Below, one piece after another: positions 9,897 through 17,677 of a stretch of 64,000 nucleotides of DNA. Under the pieces are notes generated by a model. The model saw nothing but the letters and a program-made list of their open reading frames with translations. It did no database searches and was not told where the DNA came from. The stretch is from NCBI RefSeq assembly GCF_009758415.1, contig NZ_WQRF01000006.1, positions 1-64,000 of the forward strand. The letters run 5' to 3'. Position 1 is the first letter of the stretch. Every line of letters begins with the position of its first letter. The translations under genes and the position numbers were made by a program. This DNA comes from Devosia marina. Lineage in GTDB: Bacteria > Pseudomonadota > Alphaproteobacteria > Rhizobiales > Devosiaceae.

Positions 9897-10918
9897 TGAA
9901 AGCGGTCTGCATCACCGAGCCGGGCTCGGTATCAGTTGTCGAGATCGACATACCGAAACCCGGGACCGGCGAGGTGGCCATTGATATTTCCCATGTTGGC
10001 TTCTGTGGTTCGGACCTCACCTCGTTCCGGGGGCTCAATCCGCTGGTGAGCTATCCCCGGGTGCCAGGTCACGAGATCGCGGGCACAGTTTCGGCGCTCG
10101 GTGCCGGGGTTGACGACCTGAGTATCGGGGCACGGGTGACGGTATTGCCTTATTTCAATTGCGGTCACTGTCGAGCCTGCCGTGGCGGTCGGCCGAATGC
10201 CTGTGTCAATAACCAGACCATGGGAGTCCAGCGCGAAGGCGCCATGACCGGTTGCGTCGTCGTACCGCGCCAGAAGGTCATTCCGACCCCGAATCTCTCC
10301 CTGCGAGATGCCGCTTTGGTGGAACCCTGCTCGGTGGGGTTCCATGCCGTGGGACGCGCGGAAGTGGTGCGCGGGGAGACCGTTGTCGTCCTGGGATGCG
10401 GGATGATCGGGCTTGGTGCCCTGATGGGCGCCGTGCGCAAGGGCGCGACGGTGATCGCTGTCGATCTCAGCCCTCAAAAGCTCGATATTGCCGCAAGGCT
10501 CGGCGCCAGTCATGTCGTTCGTGGCGGAAACGATGACGTCGCCGCGCGGATTGCCGAACTGGTCCCCGATGGCCCCGACGTCGTCATCGAGGCAGTGGGC
10601 GCGCCCGCAACGTTCCTTCTGGCGGTGGACATCGTTGGACAGTGCGGCAGAGTCGTTTACATCGGCTACGCCAAGCAGCCGATCGCCTACGATACCAAGC
10701 AGTTCATCACTAAGGAGATCGACGTCCGCGGTTCGCGAAATGCGTTGCGTACGGATTTCGAGGATGTTGTCGAATGGCTGGAAGCGCGTCCGGAGGCCGG
10801 CGATCTGATCGTCAGCGCCACCCTGCCGCTGGAGGAGGCCCCGGCCGCCCTGGAACGTTGGGACAAAGCGCCGGGCGACTACACCAAGATCATGATCGCG
10901 ATGGCGCCGCGCGCATGA
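9896..10918 (+). CDS. Zinc-dependent alcohol/polyol dehydrogenase
   Basis: Medium-chain dehydrogenase of 340 residues. C37, H59 and E60 (FCGSD; PGHE) fit the catalytic zinc site, and C89, C92, C95 and C103 the structural zinc. The Rossmann motif is VLGCGMIGLG. It would oxidise a released sugar or sugar acid with NAD(P), and relatives act on L-galactonate and similar substrates. Because it is translationally coupled to the GH95 gene, L-fucose or L-galactose derivatives are the best guess. It is the last intact gene of the operon before decayed oxidoreductases. Confidence 0.88.
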   Translation: MKAVCITEPGSVSVVEIDIPKPGTGEVAIDISHVGFCGSDLTSFRGLNPLVSYPRVPGHEIAGTVSALGAGVDDLSIGARVTVLPYFNCGHCRACRGGRPNACVNNQTMGVQREGAMTGCVVVPRQKVIPTPNLSLRDAALVEPCSVGFHAVGRAEVVRGETVVVLGCGMIGLGALMGAVRKGATVIAVDLSPQKLDIAARLGASHVVRGGNDDVAARIAELVPDGPDVVIEAVGAPATFLLAVDIVGQCGRVVYIGYAKQPIAYDTKQFITKEIDVRGSRNALRTDFEDVVEWLEARPEAGDLIVSATLPLEEAPAALERWDKAPGDYTKIMIAMAPRA

Positions 10919-10961
10919 AAGTCCCGTACGGCGGCCAACTTCCCGCTCGTACATTTCCTGA

Positions 10962-11462
10962 ACCGGTCACCCCGTCTCCAACCAGACGCCGGGGCAAATC
11001 GAGCTTCTCAAGACCGCCGTCAGGCAACCCCTGCTGTTCAATCAGGTGCAACTGAGCATCACCCATGCCAACCTATTTGCGCAGGGTATTGCGGCCAACA
11101 TGAACGGCCACGACCAGTCGATCTCGCGCGACGTCGGTCTGCTCGATTATTCGCGCCTCAAAGGCATGATGCTGCAAGCATGGTCGCCCTTTCAGAAAGG
11201 TTTTTTTGACGGGGTCTTCATCGGCGACCGCGAGAACTATGCCGAATTGAATGACGAGTTGGATCGCGTCGCGGCCAACTATGGTGTCACACCCACGGGC
11301 ATAGCGGTCGCCTGGATCACCCGTCATCCAGCCAATATCCAAGTTGTCCTGGGGACGACCAAGCCCGACCGTGTGCGCGAATGCGCAGCGGGCTCCGACG
11401 TTCAGCTCAGCCGCGAGGATTGGTACAGCCTATTCCGTGCCGCCGGCCACACTGTACCGTGA
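10962..11462 (+). pseudogene. Aldo/keto reductase remnant, N-terminal half missing
   Basis: From 10974 the frame reads VSNQTPGQIELLKTAV and continues through NQVQLSITHANL to VAWITRHPANIQVVLGTTKP, which is the C-terminal half of an aldo/keto reductase of the YdhF-like type. The first half, with catalytic Asp, Tyr and Lys, is absent. An in-frame TGA lies at 10959-10961, and the 40 bases before it match nothing recognisable. The gene was probably the next member of the sugar operon and has been eroded. Confidence 0.8.
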
Positions 11463-11720
11463 GTGGACCCATTCACGACTGACCACGACCAGAATGAGGA
11501 GCGGCCCCTTGCGGGCACGGTCGCCGTAATCACAGGCGCGGGTCTCGGCATTGGACGGGAAATCGCCAGCGAACAGACCAGGTGCGGCGCTCGTGTGCGA
11601 TAGTGCCGATTATTGAAAGGACGAGCGAATTCCAAATGGCCGTCCTTGGACAACGATGACACCCCGTCGATCGTCAGGAATGGGGTCGGCTGCTGACCGA
11701 CTGGCTCTGACCTCCCAACT
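11463..11720 (+). pseudogene. Short-chain dehydrogenase remnant
   Basis: A GTG directly after the aldo/keto reductase stop opens a frame with PLAGTVAVITGAGLGIGREIA, the N-terminal cofactor motif (TGxxxGIG) of short-chain dehydrogenases. It terminates at 11601-11603. A frame change then gives VCDSAD, and about 70 bases on another frame gives VDRQEWGRLLTD, resembling a later SDR segment. The gene has thus suffered frameshifts and deletion. The first 45 codons are clear and the rest is tentative. Confidence 0.7.
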
Positions 11721-11829
11721 TGCGCCGCCCTGGCGCCCGCAACGGGGCGGTTTGCAGACAGTCGGCCTCTGGCGACAGTCCCGCCGAAGCAGAGGTTACG
11801 CGTTCGCTCCACAAAGGGGAATATGAGTG

Positions 11830-11855
11830 AAGCGGCGGATTTTGTTCCGCCGCTT
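11830..11855 (-). terminator. Hairpin downstream of the glyoxalase-like gene
   Basis: Perfect 9-bp arms AAGCGGCGG and CCGCCGCTT surround an 8-nt loop, just beyond the stop of the minus-strand gene ending at 11862. There is no strong U-run, so it may act as a processing barrier instead of a classical intrinsic terminator. Confidence 0.5.
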
Positions 11856-11861
11856 AGGCTG

Positions 11862-12566
11862 CTAGTTCGCGGCCCGTTGTCCGAAATCAAGGTTTGTCGG
11901 GCGAGGAAGAACAGGCCCATGACCGGCACTGGTCGGAACACCTCCATCGACCTCTTTCAGGCTGAATATGCGAGACCAGCATTTGCCTGTGCCCTTGAGA
12001 ATAAAGCCGTAGTGCAGGCTGACCGCATCCTCAGGGATATCGAAGACAATGGTTCGCTCCTGCCAGCCCTGCGTGCCAACCAATGGCCCATCGGGTCGCT
12101 GCAGTTCGAGATTGTCGAATAGAAGCGTTCCCTTGGCGCCATCAACCCGGAACCAGATGGTTGCGCCGCTGCCCGCATCCTTCGTGCGCAGCTCGCCAGC
12201 GAGCCGGATGCGCCGGCCTTTGAATGGACCTGCCTCTACGCTCTGCATGACCGTGCAGAAATCGTCGCCCCGGATTTCGTGCAGCATTTCGTGCCGTGCC
12301 GCGATCAGAACATTTGATCCATTCTCACGGTCGATGCGCGCGTCATAGAGCTGCGGGCTCTTGCCCGCCTTGAACCAGCCGCCGGGCAGAGTGCCATCAG
12401 GCGGATTTGCCCGTTCGATCCTGGCACTCAGCATGTTCCAATTGGCCACGCCAAACTGGCGCGACACCAGTTCAAGGCTATCACTATGGGTAATTTCGAT
12501 TCGTCGTTCGGCGAGAGCCTGCCGAAGCAGTTTCGCCATGAGCTTGGCATCCATGAAGCTATGCAT
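11862..12566 (-). CDS. Two-domain protein: glyoxalase-related N-terminal domain plus beta-sandwich-like domain
   Basis: Protein of 234 residues without a signal peptide. Residues 1-50 (MDAKLMAKLLRQAL, ITHSDSLELVSRQFG, NWNMLSARI) match a small domain often annotated as glyoxalase superfamily/Glyoxalase_8. Residues 60-220 (GWFKAGKSPQLYD; GRRIRLAGELRTKDA; ATIWFRVDG; VSLHYGFILKGTGK) resemble a carbohydrate-binding-like module also seen fused to regulators. The function is unknown. The ATG at 12566 follows AGAAGGA on the minus strand. It stands alone, downstream of a gene-free gap. Confidence 0.75.
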   Translation of the reverse strand: MHSFMDAKLMAKLLRQALAERRIEITHSDSLELVSRQFGVANWNMLSARIERANPPDGTLPGGWFKAGKSPQLYDARIDRENGSNVLIAARHEMLHEIRGDDFCTVMQSVEAGPFKGRRIRLAGELRTKDAGSGATIWFRVDGAKGTLLFDNLELQRPDGPLVGTQGWQERTIVFDIPEDAVSLHYGFILKGTGKCWSRIFSLKEVDGGVPTSAGHGPVLPRPTNLDFGQRAAN

Positions 12567-12927
12567 GGGTTCGATCCTTCTCGCGGGGCAGTAGAAAAGA
12601 TCAGTGCTCGCATTGCTGACGGCCTGCCCAGGAGTCGCGGGTCAAACCAAAACTCGTGCATTCACCCTTCCCATATGGGCGCGAGCGGCTGGCTGCACAT
12701 GCCACCAGCGAGGTTAGGCCGCTGTTGAGAATTGTCAACAGCGCCTGCCCTTGTGGCCGTCTGCTATCTGCAACTCTACAGCCGAGCATCTACGGCTAAA
12801 ATGGGAGCGGATGCCTCCTGGCAGCGACGCGCCCTCATTCCCATCATTTAGGGTGTTGAGACGTCTGCCCGTTAGCGGGCATTCGGGATCACCGGTCTGG
12901 TCGACGGCGACGAAGAGCGACACTCGT
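12567..12927. other. Gene-free gap
   Basis: About 360 bases between two minus-strand genes. Short frames occur on both strands, but none has a plausible start site or a recognisable sequence. It presumably holds the promoter of the minus-strand gene starting at 12566. Confidence 0.5.
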
Positions 12928-13953
12928 CTATGAGCAATTGCGGGGCAGTGAACCTCGCATCACAACGGGCATGTCGATTAGGTTGGCCTGCGGGATCCGG
13001 GAGGGCGCGAGCAGCAGTTCCACGGCGCGACTACCCATTTCCTCGTGTGGCAAGCCTATCGTTGTCAGGCCCGGACGCAAATACGAGGCCAACTCGTCAT
13101 TATCGAACGAAACCAGCGCAACGTCTTCCGGAGTGCGGATGCCGGCCTCGCCAAGCGCCTGGTAGGCACCGAAGGCCAGACGGTCGTTGAGGCACAACAA
13201 CGCGCGGGGACGCTGCGTCTTGAGCAGTTTCCGGGTCAGGTCGTAGCCAAAATTCGGTTCCCAGTTCCAGCAGCTCAACTCGGCCGCAAAGGTCAGGCCG
13301 GCATCGGCCATCGCGTCGCGAATGCCCATAAACCGACGCGAGATCGTCTCGGACCGGAACAAGCCCTCTTCCTGCTTCGCATTATGACCCAGGAGGACAA
13401 TGTCCTTCGTGATGCCGCTACTCACCAACAGTTCCACGGCCCTGCGTCCGCCCTCATATTCTGCCGGCAGCACCGAAATGGGAAACCGCGCACTCGTACC
13501 GTTGAGCATCACCACCGGCACATTGATTGCCAGGTCGGGGACAAACACTTCTCGCGCCCGCATGGCGGCGAAGATCAGGCCGTCCACCTGCCGGTCGAGG
13601 GCGGTTTCCACCGCCTGGATTTCGCGCGCCGGTTCGCCTCCGGTTTCGAGCACCAGCATGACATGCTTGGCCTGTTCTGCCGCCGACAGAGCGCCGCGAA
13701 TAAGGCCGCTGGCGAAACGGGTTGTCGCCACATAGTCCGAGATGAAGGCGATGGAGCGCGACTTGTCTGTGCGCAGCGCGCGCGCCGCCACATTGGGCCG
13801 ATAGCCCAGGCTCGCCGCCGCGTCGTGCACCTTCTTGTGGGCCTCGGGCGACAGGCGCGTGTCCGGCCGGCCGGTCAGGATCATCGAGGCCGCCGTTGTT
13901 GACAGACCGGCCAGACGCGCCACGTCCGCCAGTGTTACACGCTTCTTTCCCAA
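12928..13953 (-). CDS. LacI family transcriptional regulator
   Basis: Repressor of 341 residues with N-terminal helix-turn-helix VTLADVARLAGLSTTAASMILTG, hinge PNVAARALRTDKSRSIAFIS and a sugar-binding-type effector domain. It is divergent from the glycoside hydrolase at 14114. Their shared intergenic region carries the palindrome at 14045-14062, repeated before the ABC operon at 16334. The regulator most likely controls itself, the hydrolase pair and the importer. Confidence 0.93.
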   Translation of the reverse strand: MGKKRVTLADVARLAGLSTTAASMILTGRPDTRLSPEAHKKVHDAAASLGYRPNVAARALRTDKSRSIAFISDYVATTRFASGLIRGALSAAEQAKHVMLVLETGGEPAREIQAVETALDRQVDGLIFAAMRAREVFVPDLAINVPVVMLNGTSARFPISVLPAEYEGGRRAVELLVSSGITKDIVLLGHNAKQEEGLFRSETISRRFMGIRDAMADAGLTFAAELSCWNWEPNFGYDLTRKLLKTQRPRALLCLNDRLAFGAYQALGEAGIRTPEDVALVSFDNDELASYLRPGLTTIGLPHEEMGSRAVELLLAPSRIPQANLIDMPVVMRGSLPRNCS

Positions 13954-14044
13954 AGGCTTCTGGTCCCCTCAACGGCCGGGTTATCGCTTTTCGACTGGAT
14001 AGCCATGCGCCCCCCGCTTGACAAGCGATGCACATCATAGCATG

Positions 14045-14062
14045 TGCTAAATGGATTTAGCA
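14045..14062. promoter_or_regulatory. 18-bp operator palindrome, copy 1
   Basis: TGCTAAATGGATTTAGCA has two perfect 8-bp arms around a central GG. It lies in the divergent region, 92 bp from the LacI start and 52 bp from the hydrolase start. The same site (one outer base changed, read from the other strand) recurs at 16273-16290. Confidence 0.8.
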
Positions 14063-14113
14063 AAGCGGCAATTGCTGCGCATTTTGCGAAGACCTCGGAA
14101 AGGGGCTTGAGGA

Positions 14114-15070
14114 TTGGCGTTTCATCTGCCGGATCATTGGGTGTGGGATTTCTGGCTCGCTGACGATGGCGAGCGCCACCACATGTTCTATCTGCATGCG
14201 CCCAAATCGCTTGGTAATCCAGACCTGCGGCACCGCAATGCCCGCATCGGTCACGCCAGCTCGAGCGATCTGCGCAACTGGACCAATCACGGCCAGGTGT
14301 TCGACGCTGGCGCGCCAGGCAGCTTCGATGGCAGCGCCACCTGGACCGGAAGCGTAGTGCGCGGCCCGGACGGGCTCTGGCGCATGTTCTATACCGGCTC
14401 GCGCTTTCTCTCCCCCGAGAGCAGCGCCAATATCGAGTCCATCGGCGTGGCCACATCGCCCGACCTGTTCGACTGGACCAAGCATCCCGGCGCCATTTGC
14501 GTCGCTGATGACCGTTACTACGAAACCCTGGGTACCTCGTCCTGGCCCGAAGAGGCATGGCGCGACCCCTGGGTATTCTGGCGCCAGGCGGATCAGCGCT
14601 GGCATATGCTGCTCACCGCCCGAGGCAAGGACGGTTCGGAACCCGATCGCGGGGTCATGGCCCATGCGACGTCAACCGATCTCGTGCACTGGGCGGTCGA
14701 GCCGCCGCTGAGCGCATCCGGATCAGGCTTTGCCCATCTCGAGGTCTTCCAGGTCATCAAGCTCGGCGGCCAAAATCACATTGTCTTTTGCTGCGACGCC
14801 GCCAAGCTGTGCGGTCACAGGGCAGGGGGCATGGGCGGCATCTGGTGCCTGCCGGTCGGCGACATGCCGGGGCAGGTCGATTTTGCCGCCGCGCGACTCT
14901 TGGTAGACGAGCGTCTTTACGCCGGCAGGATCGCCCAGGACCGGCAGGGGAAGCTCTGGCTCCTGGCATTCAATAATGTCACCGCGGATGGCGCCTTCGA
15001 AGGCGGCATTTGCGATCCCTTGCCCATCACCACCGGTGCAGACGGTTTTCTTGAGGTCAGCCCGCGATGA
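14114..15070 (+). CDS. Glycoside hydrolase, five-bladed propeller (GH32/GH43/GH68-like)
   Basis: Protein of 318 residues, no signal peptide. The sequence has the five-bladed beta-propeller look of clans GH-J/GH-F: candidate nucleophile Asp in VWDFWL, the RDP motif in WRDPWVF, repeated SSDLRNW/SPDLFDW/STDLVHW blade turns, and Glu in HLEVFQV as possible acid/base. This suggests a fructosidase- or arabinosidase-like enzyme acting in the cytoplasm on the imported sugar. The start is a TTG at 14114 spaced 8 bases from AGGGG. An ATG at 14183 would remove the first blade. It overlaps the next gene by four bases. Confidence 0.75.
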   Translation: MAFHLPDHWVWDFWLADDGERHHMFYLHAPKSLGNPDLRHRNARIGHASSSDLRNWTNHGQVFDAGAPGSFDGSATWTGSVVRGPDGLWRMFYTGSRFLSPESSANIESIGVATSPDLFDWTKHPGAICVADDRYYETLGTSSWPEEAWRDPWVFWRQADQRWHMLLTARGKDGSEPDRGVMAHATSTDLVHWAVEPPLSASGSGFAHLEVFQVIKLGGQNHIVFCCDAAKLCGHRAGGMGGIWCLPVGDMPGQVDFAAARLLVDERLYAGRIAQDRQGKLWLLAFNNVTADGAFEGGICDPLPITTGADGFLEVSPR

Positions 15071-16224
15071 CGATTGAAGTACATGGCGCGGTTGAGCCCG
15101 GTTTCGAACCTGTGGCAGACGCCTTTGCGTCCGCTTTCGCTGCTCGCCCCACAATGGGCGGTGCCTTGCACGTCATCATTGGCGGGCAGAGCATTGTCGA
15201 TCTCTGGGCCGGTATCGCCGATGAGCGCATTGGCCGACCCTGGGAACGGGACACGCCCTCGGTCGTGTTCTCCTGCACCAAGGGGCTGATGTCGATCCTG
15301 ATTGCCCGCCTCGTGCAGGATGGAAAGCTTGACTACGAAGTCCCCGTCGTCCGGTACTGGCCTGAATTCGCGCAGGCGGGGAAGGCTGATATCACGGTCG
15401 GACAGGCGCTGGCGCATCAGGCGGGGCTCTCCGCCCCGCGTGAAGATTTGACCGAGGATGACATCGTCGATTGGAACCGCATGTCGGCGGTGATGGCCGC
15501 GCAGGAGCCGCTCTGGCCTGTCGGGACGGGCTACGCCTATCACGCGCTGACCCATGGCTGGTTGACCGGAGAACTGGTCCGCCGGGTCACCGGCAAGTCT
15601 GCTGGCACATATTTTCGCGAGCTGATCGTGGATCCTCTAAAAGCCGAAGCCTGGATCGGGCTTCCCGACGCCCAGGCAGACCGTGCCGCCCATCTACAAG
15701 TCAGTGCGCCACTATCTACGCTCTGGGCAGAGGAGGCTAAAAAGCCAGCGCCAAACTGGCCTTATAAGGCCATGACTCTCGGCGACGCATTGCCGGCCGA
15801 TCTGGTCACGAATGAGGGCGGCTTCAATTGCCAGCGCATTCGTTCCGCCGAGATTCCCGGCGCGGGGGGCGTTGCAACGGCCAAGGCATTGGCGACAATT
15901 TGGTCGGCTACCGTGGTCCCCACAAAGGGTATCCGCCTGATCGATGATTCTGTCATTGATACCGCCACCCGCACGCAAAGCGAGGGCATCTCGGTGTTCG
16001 GCGGTGATCCGCCATTTTCCCGCTGGGGATATGGCTTCCAGCTTGATTCCGAAGCGCGGCGCTATCTCGGCGACGGCTGTTTCGGGCATGATGGTGCAGG
16101 GGGACAGGTTGGTTTCGCCGATCCCGCGCGCCAGATCGGTTTCGGCTTTGTCACCAATTGGATGATGGGGCCGGAAGACCAGCGTGCGACCGGGATCATC
16201 TCGGCCCTGCGTCAGGTTATCTAG
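15067..16224 (+). CDS. Serine hydrolase of the beta-lactamase fold (class C/esterase VIII-like)
   Basis: Protein of 385 residues with the nucleophile motif SCTK (SxxK) near residue 75 and the YHAL tyrosine motif typical of family VIII esterases, where penicillin-binding proteins have YxN. There is no signal peptide, so an intracellular esterase or amidase is more likely than an exported beta-lactamase. Start and previous stop overlap (ATGA). Sitting with a glycoside hydrolase and a sugar importer, it may deacylate a decorated sugar, which is inference. Confidence 0.85.
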   Translation: MTIEVHGAVEPGFEPVADAFASAFAARPTMGGALHVIIGGQSIVDLWAGIADERIGRPWERDTPSVVFSCTKGLMSILIARLVQDGKLDYEVPVVRYWPEFAQAGKADITVGQALAHQAGLSAPREDLTEDDIVDWNRMSAVMAAQEPLWPVGTGYAYHALTHGWLTGELVRRVTGKSAGTYFRELIVDPLKAEAWIGLPDAQADRAAHLQVSAPLSTLWAEEAKKPAPNWPYKAMTLGDALPADLVTNEGGFNCQRIRSAEIPGAGGVATAKALATIWSATVVPTKGIRLIDDSVIDTATRTQSEGISVFGGDPPFSRWGYGFQLDSEARRYLGDGCFGHDGAGGQVGFADPARQIGFGFVTNWMMGPEDQRATGIISALRQVI

Positions 16225-16234
16225 TCGTCGCGCC

Positions 16235-16269
16235 GGGCACAAAGCGCATATTGACTCAGCTTTGTGCCC
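16235..16269. other. Perfect 11-bp inverted repeat before the second ABC operon
   Basis: GGGCACAAAGC and GCTTTGTGCCC pair perfectly around a 13-nt loop, 10 nt after the hydrolase stop and three bases before the operator at 16273. There is no U-run. It may end or punctuate the upstream transcript, or act together with the operator. Confidence 0.6.
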
Positions 16270-16272
16270 ATG

Positions 16273-16290
16273 CGCTAAATCCATTTAGCA
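16273..16290. promoter_or_regulatory. 18-bp operator palindrome, copy 2
   Basis: CGCTAAATCCATTTAGCA equals copy 1 at 14045 in reverse complement, apart from the outermost base. It lies 43 bp before the GTG of the binding-protein gene, a position where bound repressor would block transcription of the importer. Confidence 0.8.
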
Positions 16291-16333
16291 GACGGAAACA
16301 TCCACTGCAGATCTTACCCTGGAGGAGGTAGTC

Positions 16334-17638
16334 GTGAGAAACACAACCCGCCACGCACTTCGTATTGCCGCCCTGAGCCTCAGCGTTGCCGCAACGGCCG
16401 GAACGGCCCTGGCCGCACCGAGCTGCGGCACTGACCCGGTCGTGCTAAATTCCTATTTCGAAACCGGCTTCCTGCTGCCAAGGCAGCTGGCCGAAGAGTT
16501 CACCAGGCAATTCCCCAATGTCACCTTCGACATCAAGGAAGACCAGTTCGCCAATATGATGGAGAACTCGCCGCGCATCCTGTCCGAGGCCAATGCGCCG
16601 GACCTGATCCGTCTGCCCTCGCTGACCGACCTGGTAGCCAACGACCTGCTGCTTAATCTGGATGGCTATTTCGACGAATTCGGCTGGGACGCATTCCCTG
16701 CGGGTCAGTTGGTGCAGTTGCGTGTCGAAGAGGGTGGCCGCCCCCGCGGCACCGGTTCGCTCTACGCCATGGGCCTCAACTATTCCATGACCGGCGTCTT
16801 CTATAACAAGGAGCTGGCCGACCAGCTCGGTATGACCGAGCCGCCTCAGACCCTGGCCGAACTGGACGCCCTGATGGCCGCCGCCAAGGAAGCCGGCATT
16901 CAGCCGATCATGCAGTGGAACAAGGGCACCGCAGGTCTGGCCTTCCCCTTGCAGAACCTGATGGGGGCCTATGGCGCGCCCGAGCCGATCAATGACTGGA
17001 TTTTCCAGAAGGAAAGCGCGACCATCAACACGCCCGACAATCTCGAAGCGGCGCAGCACCTCGATGCCTGGATCAAGGCAGGCTATTTTCCCTCCGACGC
17101 CAACGCCATCGAATATTTTCAGATGATGAGCCGCTATATCGGCGGTGAGGGTCTGTTCATGTTCAACGGCGACTGGGAGTCTGGCAATCTCGACGCCAAT
17201 GCCGCCGGCAAGTTCGGCTTCTTCATCATGCCGAGCGTTGAAGAAGATGGTCGTCACGCCACCATGTCCGCCCCGCTAACCTTCGGCATTGCCGCCAACG
17301 CTGCCAACCCAGATTGCGCTGCCTTCTTCCTCGATTGGGTTGCCACCAATGAAGAAGCCCGCAAGATCAATGTTGCCGTCGGTGGTTCCAACCCTGGTGG
17401 TCCGACCGATCTGCCCATGCCTGCCGTCAAACCCGGCTCGGTGACCGAAGCCTCGCTGGCCGCTGGCCAGACCCTAGCCGAGGACAATGGTGCAATGGAC
17501 TTTATCGCCAATGCGACCGGTGCCATCTTCGCTGCGGGCTGGACCCCTGAATTGCAGAAGATGGTGGGTGGACAGCAGACCCCCGAGGGCCTGCTTGAAG
17601 CCGTTCAGGAAGAATACGAGACCCAGCTTTCCCGCTAA
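16334..17638 (+). CDS. ABC transporter sugar-binding protein (family 1)
   Basis: Periplasmic binding protein of 434 residues. The Sec signal runs from RNTTRHALRIAALSLSV to ALAA|PSCG. The core shows NYSMTGVFYNKELADQLG and NGDWESGNL segments typical of sugar-binding family-1 proteins. The GTG at 16334 is preceded by a strong GGAGGAGG. It is the first gene of a full importer operon under the operator at 16273. Confidence 0.94.
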   Translation: MRNTTRHALRIAALSLSVAATAGTALAAPSCGTDPVVLNSYFETGFLLPRQLAEEFTRQFPNVTFDIKEDQFANMMENSPRILSEANAPDLIRLPSLTDLVANDLLLNLDGYFDEFGWDAFPAGQLVQLRVEEGGRPRGTGSLYAMGLNYSMTGVFYNKELADQLGMTEPPQTLAELDALMAAAKEAGIQPIMQWNKGTAGLAFPLQNLMGAYGAPEPINDWIFQKESATINTPDNLEAAQHLDAWIKAGYFPSDANAIEYFQMMSRYIGGEGLFMFNGDWESGNLDANAAGKFGFFIMPSVEEDGRHATMSAPLTFGIAANAANPDCAAFFLDWVATNEEARKINVAVGGSNPGGPTDLPMPAVKPGSVTEASLAAGQTLAEDNGAMDFIANATGAIFAAGWTPELQKMVGGQQTPEGLLEAVQEEYETQLSR

Positions 17639-17677
17639 GCCTGGATCCCAACGCCCCTGAGCGGGCCGGAATGAAAC

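Noticed and set aside
12735..12923. Small minus-strand open frame in the gap before the second LacI gene
   Set aside because: It has no ribosome binding site and no similarity to anything recognised.
15067..16224. Beta-lactamase resistance gene
   Set aside because: It lacks a signal peptide, has the esterase-type YHAL motif and sits within a sugar-use unit.
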